From NCBI GenBank assembly GCA_019638355.1, contig JAHBTY010000003.1, positions 186,001-250,000 on the forward strand: DNA of 64,000 nucleotides. The letters are read 5' to 3'. Shown here one piece after another: positions 24,818-32,640 of the stretch; positions within the stretch are counted from its first letter, which is position 1, and every line of letters starts with the position of its first letter. Below the pieces are notes generated by a model that was given only the letters and a program-made list of their open reading frames with translations, searched no databases and was not told where the DNA came from. A program made the translations under genes and the position numbers. The DNA is from Cyclobacteriaceae bacterium (GTDB taxonomy: Bacteria; Bacteroidota; Bacteroidia; Cytophagales; Cyclobacteriaceae).

Positions 24818-25888
24818 ATGATTGCAGCCATTCCACTAAAACAACAGAAAGTAGGCACTGTACTGGGTGTACTCGCGGTTGTGTTGGTGATGGTTATGAT
24901 AGTAGCGTTAAGTATTGGTCAGGTTACCATTCCGGTAAAAGACATTGTCATGATCATGTTGTATAAAGCAGGACTTACTGCGCAAGAACCTGATGCAGTA
25001 TTGGAAACTGTTTTGTGGAGCATTCGCTTGCCGCGGATTATAATGACAGTTTTAATTGGTGCGGCATTGGCCATAAGTGGCGCAGCCATGCAAGGATTGT
25101 TTCGCAATCCATTGGTTGAACCCGGTTTGATTGGAGTATCAAGCGGTGCAGCATTGGCGGTGGTAGCCTTTGTTGTTTTTGGTATCGCATTAATTGGCAA
25201 TTCTGTTTTTGGAACCAGTGTAATGATGCCGGTGGCTGCATTTGTAGGTGGCTTTGTAGCAACCATGTTGGTGATGAAGATCGGTCAACAACTGGGTAAA
25301 ACAAACATCGCAGTTCTTATTCTGGGTGGAGTAGCCATCAATGCATTGGCTGGTGCGTTAATGGGGCTTGTAATTTTTTATGCAGATGAAAACCAACTGC
25401 GCATGTTCACTTTCTGGACGTTAGGTGACTTAGGCGGAGCTACGTGGCAAAAAGTTTTAATCACGGCTCCGGTTTTACTTTTATCAAGTGTGTGGATGTT
25501 AACGTATCAATTCCCCTTGAATGCTATTGCCATTGGCGAAGCAGAAGCGTTTCACATGGGTGTGGATGTAGAGCGCGTAAAAAAATCAATTGTGTTTTTT
25601 AGTGCACTGGCAGTAGGGGTAAGTGTATCGTTGGCAGGAATAATCGGGTTTATAGGATTAGTAGTTCCACATTTGGTGCGGGTAATTTTTCGTGCCGATA
25701 ACCGGTTGGTATTACCGGCTTCCTTATTAGGCGGCCCCATCTTGTTATTGCTTTCCGATTTATTGGCTCGTACACTGGTAGCGCCTACCGAACTCCCTAT
25801 TGGAGTTGTAACGGCTTTAATCGGAGCTCCCTTCTTTATTTTTTTGCTGATAAGAGCAAATCATAGAAATGAATTCAATACACGATGA
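24818..25888 (+). CDS. hmuU: Haem ABC transporter permease (FecCD family)
   Basis: 356 residues with about ten membrane helices. FecCD/BtuC signatures are visible: SIRLPRIIMTVLIGAALAIS, GAAMQGLFRNPLVEPGLIGV, the coupling segment GEAEAFHMGVDVERVK, and GFIGLVVPHLVR with the conserved Gly-Leu-Val-Val-Pro-His. It forms the inner-membrane channel with HmuV. It starts 1 base after the hmuT stop region and overlaps hmuV by 4 bases (ATGA). Confidence 0.92.
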   Translation: MIAAIPLKQQKVGTVLGVLAVVLVMVMIVALSIGQVTIPVKDIVMIMLYKAGLTAQEPDAVLETVLWSIRLPRIIMTVLIGAALAISGAAMQGLFRNPLVEPGLIGVSSGAALAVVAFVVFGIALIGNSVFGTSVMMPVAAFVGGFVATMLVMKIGQQLGKTNIAVLILGGVAINALAGALMGLVIFYADENQLRMFTFWTLGDLGGATWQKVLITAPVLLLSSVWMLTYQFPLNAIAIGEAEAFHMGVDVERVKKSIVFFSALAVGVSVSLAGIIGFIGLVVPHLVRVIFRADNRLVLPASLLGGPILLLLSDLLARTLVAPTELPIGVVTALIGAPFFIFLLIRANHRNEFNTR

Positions 25889-26691
25889 TTGAGGCGAAGC
25901 ATATCGGATTATCCATAAATGGAAAAACTTTACTGAATGATGTAAATCTTTCGGTACAACCCGGCACGTTTACCGCAATAGCCGGCCCGAATGGAGCAGG
26001 CAAAAGTTCATTGCTGAAAATTTTATCGCACGAGTTAACTCATTATAAAGGTGAGGTTCGCATCAATGATGTGGTTGCTTCTTCCTATTCGGTAGCACAA
26101 CTTTCGGCTGTTCGTGCGGTATTGCCACAACATTCGCATGTTCAATTTCCATTTACGGTAAAGCAAATTGTGGAGATGGGTAGGCAGCACTTTAAAACCA
26201 CTTCTAAAAATAACGATGCCTTACTGGAGGAAGTAATGGAACTTACCGGTGTGGTAGATTGGGCAAACCGAAACTACCTTACATTATCGGGTGGTGAACA
26301 GCAGCGCGTACAACTTACGCGCGTGTTGGCGCAAGTGTGGGATCAGAAAACCTTTCCGCGTTATGTGCTATTGGATGAACCAACTTCCAGTCTCGACATA
26401 GCACAACAACAACTTATTTTCAGCCTGGTAAAAAAAGCCTGCGAACGCAACATCGGTGTGCTGGCTGTTGTTCACGATTTAAATCAGGCAGTTCAGTTTG
26501 CCGATCATCTTTATTTTATGCGCAATGGTGCCGTAGTAGCACAAGGCGAATCCAAAACTGTATTTACGAAACCTATTATAGAAGAAACGTTTTGTTGTCG
26601 GGTAAATGTGTATCACGATCCGTGTACCAATTGTCCGTACATCGTACCTGAAAGAACTACATTATCTACTTTAAAAACTGCATCTGTATGA
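25885..26691 (+). CDS. hmuV: Haem ABC transporter ATPase
   Basis: 268 residues. Walker A GPNGAGKSS, Q-loop LPQHS, signature LSGGEQQRVQLTRVLAQVW, Walker B YVLLDEPTSSLD and the switch His in AVVHDLNQ. It powers HmuU. The C-terminal tail holds four Cys in a short stretch (FCCRVNVYHDPCTNCPYIVP), where many homologues have a HP-T-x-P turn; a metal- or redox-linked role is speculative. It overlaps hmuU and hmuS by 4 bases each. Confidence 0.92.
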   Translation: MIEAKHIGLSINGKTLLNDVNLSVQPGTFTAIAGPNGAGKSSLLKILSHELTHYKGEVRINDVVASSYSVAQLSAVRAVLPQHSHVQFPFTVKQIVEMGRQHFKTTSKNNDALLEEVMELTGVVDWANRNYLTLSGGEQQRVQLTRVLAQVWDQKTFPRYVLLDEPTSSLDIAQQQLIFSLVKKACERNIGVLAVVHDLNQAVQFADHLYFMRNGAVVAQGESKTVFTKPIIEETFCCRVNVYHDPCTNCPYIVPERTTLSTLKTASV

Positions 26692-27767
26692 ATTCAATTG
26701 CCGAACCTAAAACATCTACCTTACGGGCTGCCTGGGAAGAACTGAAAAAATCTAAACCAACCCTTCGCATTCGCGATTGCGCACAAGAACTTGGTGTAAG
26801 TGAAGCCGAGTTGTTAGCCACAACCGTAGGCGATTATACTACTAAACTGGAAGGCGATTGGACCAAACTTGTTGAGCGATTGCCCGAGTTAGGTCGGGTA
26901 ATGTCGCTTACGCGAAACGAAGGTTGTGTATTGGAACACAAAGGACCATTTCAAAAAATTGAAATTATGGGTCCCCCCACACATCGTATGGCAACGGTGA
27001 TTGGCCCAATTGAAACACGGGTTTTCTTTTCAGCCTGGAAATTTGGTTTTGCAGTTCGTTTGCAAACACCACACGGGTTACAACAAAGCATTCAGATTTT
27101 TGATGAGGCCGGAAATGCTGTAACAAAAATATTTCTGGTGGCTGCTGGCCCTGGTAATAAAGCCGGAAGTAATCAGGAAGCATTTGATAAATTGGTTAAT
27201 GATTTTACAGCCGCTGACCAATCAACCGAAATAGCGGTAACAGTGGTGCGCGAAATGCCTACCAAAGCCATTGCCGATGTTGATAAAGAAACGTTGCTGA
27301 CTGAATGGGAAAACATGAAAGACACGCACGATTTTTTTGGAATGTTGCGTAAGCACCAGGTAAATCGTCTGGATGCAGTTGTAATATCGGAGGGTAGGTT
27401 TTCAGAACGCATTCAAAAATCATCTTTAAAGAATTTACTGGAGACTGCAGCCAGCGAACATTTACCCATCATGGTGTTTGCCGGAAGTCGTGGAAACATT
27501 CAGATCCACCAGGGAAAAATTCAAACCATTCGGGTGATGGATAACTGGTTGAACATTCTCGATCCGGATTTTAATATGCACTTGCGTGAAGACCTGATCG
27601 ACTCGGCCTGGATTGTGAAGAAGCCTACTACCGATGGTGTGGTTACTGCCATTGAAGTATTTGATAAGAATAAAGAAATGATTGTGCAGTTCTTTGGGTT
27701 ACGTAAACCGGGTATTCCGGAGTTGGAAAAATGGCGCACACTGGTTGCCAGTTTACCACGCGCCTGA
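26688..27767 (+). CDS. hmuS: Cytoplasmic haem-handling protein (HemS/ChuS/HmuS family)
   Basis: 359 residues built of two similar halves (about 20-180 and 190-355), as in HemS/ChuS. Family blocks include LRAAWEELKKSKPTLRIRDC, the LGRVMSLTRNEGCVLEHKG segment and FGMLRKHQVNRLDA. Members bind haem from HmuTUV and either pass it on or open the ring to release iron. Last gene of the operon. No terminator is visible before the next gene, 58 bases downstream. Confidence 0.9.
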   Translation: MNSIAEPKTSTLRAAWEELKKSKPTLRIRDCAQELGVSEAELLATTVGDYTTKLEGDWTKLVERLPELGRVMSLTRNEGCVLEHKGPFQKIEIMGPPTHRMATVIGPIETRVFFSAWKFGFAVRLQTPHGLQQSIQIFDEAGNAVTKIFLVAAGPGNKAGSNQEAFDKLVNDFTAADQSTEIAVTVVREMPTKAIADVDKETLLTEWENMKDTHDFFGMLRKHQVNRLDAVVISEGRFSERIQKSSLKNLLETAASEHLPIMVFAGSRGNIQIHQGKIQTIRVMDNWLNILDPDFNMHLREDLIDSAWIVKKPTTDGVVTAIEVFDKNKEMIVQFFGLRKPGIPELEKWRTLVASLPRA

Positions 27768-27825
27768 TTTTAAATACTTTGATTTTAACTGCGGGATTCT
27801 TTACTTTCAAATAAAAGAATTCCGC

Positions 27826-28938
27826 ATGTTATTAAACCAAAACCGCTACCTCTCGCTCGATGTCTTCCGGGGAATGGATGTTGCCCTGATGATTGTTGTT
27901 AATTCATTAGGCAGTTCCAACACGTATTCACCTTTGCTGCATGCCGAGTGGCATGGCTTTACACTTACCGATCTGGTGTTCCCCACATTTTTATTTGTCG
28001 TAGGCAATGCCATGAGTTTTAGTCAAGCGAAGTATGAAGCTGCTGGTGAAGGTTCTTTTTTAAAGAAGGTGCTGAAACGCACCCTGATCATTTTTTTGCT
28101 CGGCTACCTGATGTATTGGTTTCCTTTTGTAACACAAAACGAAGTTGGTGAATGGGTTTTTAAGCCGTTCGAAACTACGCGTGTGTTTGGCGTGTTGCAG
28201 CGCATTGCACTGTGTTATGGTATTGCATCTTTGGTTATTCATTATTTCAAAATAAAGGGGGCGCTATGGTTTAGCGTGCTGGCACTTATCTTTTACCGGG
28301 TTATCCTGTTTGAGTTTGGCGATTTAACCATAGAAGGCAATGCCGGTACTAAACTCGATTTGTGGTTGTTAGGGGCCAGTCATTTATATCATGGTGAAGG
28401 TGTGGCGTTCGATCCGGAAGGACTATTAAGCACACTACCGGCTACCGTAAACGTAATTGCAGGTTATGTGGCCGGTATGTTTCTGCAGCGAAGTGGTAAA
28501 AACTATGAAACCATTGCCAAATTGCTGATGGTAGGAGCGGTGCTACTGGTTATGGCAAGCTGGTGGGGGTTGATGTTTCCCATCAATAAAAAATTATGGA
28601 CCAGTACGTATGTTTTACATACGGTCGGTATTGATTTGATGATACTGGCCGTGCTGGTGTTTGTTATCGAAATAGCCAAGCTGAATAAATGGACATACTT
28701 TTTTGAAGTCTTTGGTAAGAACACACTCTTTATTTATCTGCTATCAGAGGTATTTGTGATTATGATGTGGACCTTTAGCGTGGGCGATAGCGATTTGTAT
28801 GGCTGGATTTACAAAAATGTATTTCAATCTTGGGCTGGCGATTATAACGGCTCGGTATTGTTTGCCCTTTGGGTGATGCTTACGTGTTGGGTTGTGGGTT
28901 ATTGGATGGATAAGAAAAAGATTTATGTAAAGGTGTGA
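27826..28938 (+). CDS. Multi-helix membrane protein, NagX/DUF5009-type acyltransferase-like
   Basis: 370 residues with about ten membrane helices. N-terminal signature YLSLDVFRGMDVALMIVVNS, then HAEWHGFTLTDLVFPTFLFV, matches the COG4299 family (heparan-alpha-glucosaminide N-acetyltransferase-like, NagX). In glycan-using bacteria these genes accompany amino-sugar metabolism. Here no such genes are adjacent. The open frame extends 48 codons upstream into hmuS, so the ATG at 27826, directly before the conserved N-terminus, is chosen. Confidence 0.85.
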   Translation: MLLNQNRYLSLDVFRGMDVALMIVVNSLGSSNTYSPLLHAEWHGFTLTDLVFPTFLFVVGNAMSFSQAKYEAAGEGSFLKKVLKRTLIIFLLGYLMYWFPFVTQNEVGEWVFKPFETTRVFGVLQRIALCYGIASLVIHYFKIKGALWFSVLALIFYRVILFEFGDLTIEGNAGTKLDLWLLGASHLYHGEGVAFDPEGLLSTLPATVNVIAGYVAGMFLQRSGKNYETIAKLLMVGAVLLVMASWWGLMFPINKKLWTSTYVLHTVGIDLMILAVLVFVIEIAKLNKWTYFFEVFGKNTLFIYLLSEVFVIMMWTFSVGDSDLYGWIYKNVFQSWAGDYNGSVLFALWVMLTCWVVGYWMDKKKIYVKV

Positions 28939-28947
28939 TGAGTTTGA

Positions 28948-29025
28948 ATTAACCGCAGAGTGTGCTGAGATTCGCAAAGAATATTTTCTTGGGCTTTGCT
29001 TATCTCTGTGTCCTCTGCGGTTTAA
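28948..29025. repeat. Long imperfect inverted repeat (TTAACCGCAGAG type)
   Basis: Left arm starts TTAACCGCAGAG (28949-28960) and the right arm ends CTCTGCGGTTTAA (about 29013-29024). Further pairing is possible inside (GCTGAGAT with ATCTCTG; GCAAAGAA with TTCTTGGGCTTTGC). It lies between two converging genes and may serve as a two-way terminator. The outer arms resemble an intergenic repeat seen in many bacteria. Confidence 0.65.
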
Positions 29026-29032
29026 TATAAAC

Positions 29033-29812
29033 TTACTCCTTCGGATTTATCAGCATAGGCGATTTGCCATCGGTAATAATTGTTTTTGTGTTTGGTGATT
29101 TAGCCAATTCCCGAAAGGCCTCAATACTTTGCCATTCAATAATATTTTTACTTAGTCCTTCCGAAATAATTTTCTGTGCATCACGAATACCTTCGGCTTC
29201 AATCTTTTTACGTTGTGCTTCGCGCTTTTCACGTTCCAGTAAAAACTCCATACGCTGTGCATCTTGTTCGGCTTCTAATTTTTCTTCCACAGCCCGGGCA
29301 AGACCAGCCGGTAATTGAATGTTCTTTAAGAGTACGGCTTCAATTACGAACCCACGCGGCACCAGCAATTCCGACATTTGCGTAGCAATTTCTTTTTCAA
29401 TGTTGGCACGTTGGGCTGAGTGCATATCCTTGGCAAAGAAACGCGAGCATACATCGGCAGCAGTAGAGCGGAATACGCTGCTGATCACATTTTGCTCATT
29501 ACCAACACCAATATTCTCCACAATGTAGGGAGCTTTCGTGGGTTCAATCCTATATAGAATTGAAATAACTGCAGCAACGTTCAACCCTTCTTTAGAAGGA
29601 AGGTTGGAACTGATTTCCATATTCATAGTGCGAATAGGCATTTTGATAACGGTGCTGGTAAACGGATTAAACCCAACCGAACCCGGTTGAATTATTTTCT
29701 GGTTCAAAACACCAAGCCTTCGCTTCATACCAACTTCGCCTTGACGAACGATGGCACAACTTGAAAATGCGATGGCAACAATAATGAATAAGACATACTG
29801 AGTTGTTCTCAT
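29033..29812 (-). CDS. SPFH/prohibitin-like lipoprotein
   Basis: 259 residues. N-terminal lipobox AFSSC (Cys19), then an SPFH/band-7 domain (about 25-190: VGMKRRLGVLNQKIIQPGSV; LLVPRGFVIEAVLLKNIQLP), then a charged coiled coil (about 170-225, EKLEAEQDAQRMEFLLEREK). SPFH proteins form large membrane rings with scaffold roles. Lipid anchoring in place of a membrane helix is characteristic of this Bacteroidota subgroup. Probably monocistronic. Confidence 0.85.
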   Translation of the reverse strand: MRTTQYVLFIIVAIAFSSCAIVRQGEVGMKRRLGVLNQKIIQPGSVGFNPFTSTVIKMPIRTMNMEISSNLPSKEGLNVAAVISILYRIEPTKAPYIVENIGVGNEQNVISSVFRSTAADVCSRFFAKDMHSAQRANIEKEIATQMSELLVPRGFVIEAVLLKNIQLPAGLARAVEEKLEAEQDAQRMEFLLEREKREAQRKKIEAEGIRDAQKIISEGLSKNIIEWQSIEAFRELAKSPNTKTIITDGKSPMLINPKE

Positions 29813-29871
29813 ATCAGATTAAGTTAAGAGTGAATAATAAAATAGATAAGAAGGATAATCGCGGTTGCGAT

Positions 29872-30147
29872 TTAAGTCAGTATTGCCCGATGGTAAAGCC
29901 AGCGGCTAACAGTTAATGCAGGTTGAGAATTCGGGTATCCGGTTGAAGTTGGTATTATGGGAGCAACTATGAAAACGTAACGAACAATTTTTTTGAGAAC
30001 AAGTTGCTGCTGTGGAATAGATTCTTCTCTGGCGCTTGAGTTTTCTTCAACAATTTCAAATTGGGGCGACTGAATGAAAGTACCGATGTTGCGAACCACC
30101 AACAGTGCAGAAAGAACAATCAGTAAAATTCTCAAGGTGATAATCAT
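29872..30147 (-). CDS. Putative small membrane protein
   Basis: 91 residues with an N-terminal hydrophobic helix (MIITLRILLIVLSALLVVRN), a charged middle and a second hydrophobic stretch near residue 58. No family is recognised and composition is only moderately gene-like. It may be real because it lies in the same direction as its neighbours and has a credible membrane anchor. Low certainty. Confidence 0.4.
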   Translation of the reverse strand: MIITLRILLIVLSALLVVRNIGTFIQSPQFEIVEENSSAREESIPQQQLVLKKIVRYVFIVAPIIPTSTGYPNSQPALTVSRWLYHRAILT

Positions 30148-30246
30148 GTGTCAGTACTTAACTCTAAGTAACGACATTTATGGGGTTTGGTTTAGATCAA
30201 ACCTACTTTAGTAGTGGAAATGGCAAAACTACCAGTCAATAGAAAA

Positions 30247-30842
30247 TCAAAAATCCGGATCTAACCCAAACTTTTCCTGCAATTTTTTTAGCAAAGGATT
30301 TTTTTCGACCAGCGCATCAAATTTTTCTTTGTTCGTGTAGGCCATGCGCCTGGTTTCGAACTGTGCAAACTGATATTCCAACTGAATTAAACTGTTATTC
30401 AGATTATCGCGCAAGTAAGTGAGCAGATCAGATTTAATGGTGTGCAACAAGGGTTCTTCAACCGGGTTGGTAAGGGTAAGGTTTATTACATTGTTATGAA
30501 ACGTGAAGGGTTGCTTTAATAAATGATACTCAGCAACCTGAGTTTTCTTTAATTCAGCAAAATCATTCCACACCTGTAACAAATCGGCTTCTTTTACCGG
30601 TTTGTTTTCTTTTCCTGGTGTTATAACAACTGGTTTGGTTGTTTCCTCTTTTGCTTTCCCTTTTAAAAGATTGCTGAGGTTTAAAGTAGTGCGGGGTTTA
30701 TTACTTTCGTCAGCCGTTTTAGCTATTGGTTCTTTTACAACTTTGGCAACCAGGTTTACTGTTTCAATTGCTTCCGCAGATACAGGAGCTGCGTTTGATT
30801 CAATTACCGGAGCGGTATTGGTTACGGGTTCAATTTTTTTTT
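30247..30842 (-). CDS. dnaX: DnaX tau-specific extension (-1 frame)
   Basis: This stretch is open without a stop from the A10 run to 30247, in the -1 frame relative to the upstream dnaX frame. It reads as a Pro/Ala/Glu-rich linker (about 85 residues, starting KKKIEPVTNTAPVIES) and then a folded domain (LLQVWNDFAELKKTQVAEYH) like the tau C-terminal region of Bacteroidota DnaX. Tau links the clamp loader to polymerase and helicase. A slip of -1 at the A run would give a protein of about 562 residues, counting from 31934. It has no credible start of its own. Confidence 0.8.
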
Positions 30843-31934
30843 TACTCCTTCCTGTAAAGAAGCAGTGCCGTTGGTTTTTATTACAGCATTAACATGAGCC
30901 ATTTTCATCAGGGCGAGCTCAACAAGCAAGCGTTGGTTTTTGCTACTCTTGTAATTCAAGTCGCATTGATTAGCAATGTTTAGCCACGATAATAAAAGTG
31001 ACGGTGTTGCGGTAGCAGCCTGCTCCAGGTATTTTTTACGGGTGCTTTCGGGTACATCCATCAGGTCAACGGTGCGGGCGTCCTGTGCAACTAATAAATT
31101 GCGCAGGTGATCGCTCAAGCCCACAATAAAGTTGTGGCCGTCAAAACCTTTTTTTAGAATTTCATCTAACAACAAAAGTGGCTGGGCATGATTTTCAGAA
31201 AGTAACCCATCCACTATTTTGAAATAATAATCATGATCCAGAATGTGCAGGTTGTTGAGCACATTCTTAAACTTTACCTCGTTGCCCGATGAAAATGTTA
31301 CCATCAGGTCGAAGATGGAAAGCGCATCGCGCAAAGCACCATCGGCTTTCTGGGCTATCAGGTGCAAAGCCTCTTCTTCAGCTTTTATCTTTTCACGATC
31401 GGCTACTTTTTTAAGTTGACGCGCAATATCCGAAACCTGAATGCGATTAAAATCATAGATCTGGCAGCGCGATAAAATTGTTGGCAGCAACTTATGTTTT
31501 TCGGTTGTGGCCAGAATAAAAATGGCGTATGGCGGTGGTTCTTCCAACGTTTTCAAAAAGGCATTAAATGCAGAGGTTGAAAGCATGTGCACCTCGTCAA
31601 TAATATAAACTTTAAATTTTCCGAATTGCGGTGGGTAGCGTACCTGGTCAATCAGGTTTCGGATATCATCTACTGAGTTATTGGAGGCCGCATCTAATTC
31701 AAAAATGTTGAGTGAATTAACTTCGGCCCGCTCCTCAAAACCATTAATCATGCGGGCTACGATGCGCGCACAAGTTGTTTTACCCACTCCACGCGGCCCG
31801 CAAAACAGTAAGGCTTGCGCAAGCTTATTGTTATCGATGGCATTTTTAAGTGTAGTGGTAATATGCTCCTGCCCCACCACTTCTTCGAAACCAAGCGGGC
31901 GATACTTACGAGCCGATACCACAAAATTTTCCAT
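30822..31934 (-). CDS. dnaX: DNA polymerase III clamp-loader subunit gamma/tau (0-frame, gamma-like product)
   Basis: 370 residues. AAA+ domain with Walker A CGPRGVGKTTCARI, Walker B YIIDEVHML, sensor 1 LATTEKHKLLPTILSRCQ and the domain III helical region. It loads the sliding clamp at replication forks. The zinc-binding four-Cys module usually found after Walker A is absent: the chain goes from ARMIN through about 15 polar residues to FELDAASNN. The 0 frame ends at TAA just after the A10 run, giving a gamma-length protein. The start at 31934 follows a TATCTTG promoter-like element. Confidence 0.9.
   Translation of the reverse strand: MENFVVSARKYRPLGFEEVVGQEHITTTLKNAIDNNKLAQALLFCGPRGVGKTTCARIVARMINGFEERAEVNSLNIFELDAASNNSVDDIRNLIDQVRYPPQFGKFKVYIIDEVHMLSTSAFNAFLKTLEEPPPYAIFILATTEKHKLLPTILSRCQIYDFNRIQVSDIARQLKKVADREKIKAEEEALHLIAQKADGALRDALSIFDLMVTFSSGNEVKFKNVLNNLHILDHDYYFKIVDGLLSENHAQPLLLLDEILKKGFDGHNFIVGLSDHLRNLLVAQDARTVDLMDVPESTRKKYLEQAATATPSLLLSWLNIANQCDLNYKSSKNQRLLVELALMKMAHVNAVIKTNGTASLQEGVKKKLNP
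30834..30843 (-). other. Slippery A10 run in dnaX (transcript slippage or -1 frameshift site)
   Basis: On the coding strand the 0 frame reads GTA AAA AAA AAA TTG AAC CCG TAA, so the upstream frame stops 4 codons after the run. The -1 frame continues for about 198 codons. This mirrors known dnaX recoding: ribosomal -1 frameshift in E. coli and transcriptional slippage on nine A in Thermus. Confidence 0.8.
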
Positions 31935-31940
31935 CGGCCG

Positions 31941-31947
31941 CAAGATA
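31941..31947 (-). promoter_or_regulatory. -7-like element of dnaX (TATCTTG)
   Basis: Minus-strand TATCTTG, one T short of TAnnTTTG, 6 bases before the ATG at 31934. The geometry matches other near-leaderless genes here. Confidence 0.4.
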
Positions 31948-32017
31948 GTTTAATTTGAAAATTGGACAATTTGAAATTTGAAATTTTAAGGCTAAGTCTT
32001 TTACGGTAGATTTACTA

Positions 32018-32046
32018 TAAAAATGCGAAGTAGTATCGTATTTTTA
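32018..32046. promoter_or_regulatory. Inverted repeat upstream of the second vapBC
   Basis: Arms TAAAAATGCG (32018-32027) and CGTATTTTTA (32037-32046) pair except at one position, with 9 bases between them. They end 16 bases before the antitoxin ATG. VapB proteins usually bind such palindromes for autoregulation. Confidence 0.5.
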
Positions 32047-32062
32047 CTTTAAACATACTTGC

Positions 32063-32278
32063 ATGAAAATCACCGCGTTAGTTCCTGAATCTTTAATGGA
32101 TGAGGTAAAAAAATATTCTGGGGGAAAGAATGTTACTGAAAGTCTGATAATTGCTTTAACTGACTATACTAACAGGCAAAAGCTGAGGAAGGCGATTCAA
32201 AAGTTGAAAAAGAACCCACTTGAGTTTGCTGATGATTTTAATGCAGAAAAAATCCGCAAGGTTAACCGTGATTTATGA
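32063..32278 (+). CDS. VapB-type antitoxin
   Basis: 71 residues. The N-terminal ribbon-helix-helix-like segment (MKITALVPESLMDEVKKYSG) and the following GKNVTESLIIALTDYTNRQK are typical of DUF2191-type VapB antitoxins. The C-terminal acidic part should contact the toxin. It overlaps vapC by 4 bases (ATGA). The gene is intact, although its partner is truncated. Confidence 0.82.
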   Translation: MKITALVPESLMDEVKKYSGGKNVTESLIIALTDYTNRQKLRKAIQKLKKNPLEFADDFNAEKIRKVNRDL

Positions 32279-32598
32279 TTATTGTTGACACCTCAGTCTG
32301 GATTGAATTTTTTAGGCAGGCTGATGATAAGATTATAGATTTAATGACTTCTTACATAGAAAATGGAGAAGCGGTAGCGTTAAGTTTCGTATTTGGCGAA
32401 TTGCTTCAAGGTGCTAAAAACGAAGCCGAAGAAAAGTTGATTTTAGAATTTTGGACATCCTTGCCAAAAGTGAATGAAGGCGCAATCGTGATTGAAGCAG
32501 GAAAGTTATCATACAAAAGAAAACTTCCAACTAAAGGAATTGGTCTGATAGACAGTTGTTTATTGTTAGCTTGTAAATCAAACAAGATGTCGCTATGA
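32275..32598 (+). pseudogene. VapC-family PIN toxin, truncated by an in-frame TGA
   Basis: 107 residues. PIN motifs present are IIVDTSVWIEFFRQ, the Glu of VFGELLQGA and the GIGLIDSCLL Asp. The frame stops at TGA (32596-32598), exactly where family members have Trp in a L-W-T-x-D-K block. Reading on in the same frame gives TFDKKLLEEYRNG and a natural TAA at 32638-32640, one base before the stop of the converging gene. A single TGG-to-TGA change therefore removes 14 residues, including the fourth acidic position. Activity is probably reduced or lost (inference). Confidence 0.8.
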
Positions 32599-32640
32599 AC
32601 ATTTGATAAAAAGCTTCTTGAAGAATATAGAAATGGTTAA

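Noticed and set aside
27682-27825. 48-codon upstream extension of the NagX-like gene
   Set aside because: It overlaps the end of hmuS in another frame and has no conserved content. The conserved N-terminus begins at the ATG at 27826.
30602-30892. Open frame opposite the dnaX linker
   Set aside because: Antisense to the tau linker. Its hydrophobic look comes from the complement of Ala/Lys/Glu codons.
32596-32598. TGA recoding as Trp or selenocysteine in vapC
   Set aside because: TGA ends many other genes in the window normally, and no SECIS-like stem or sel gene was seen.
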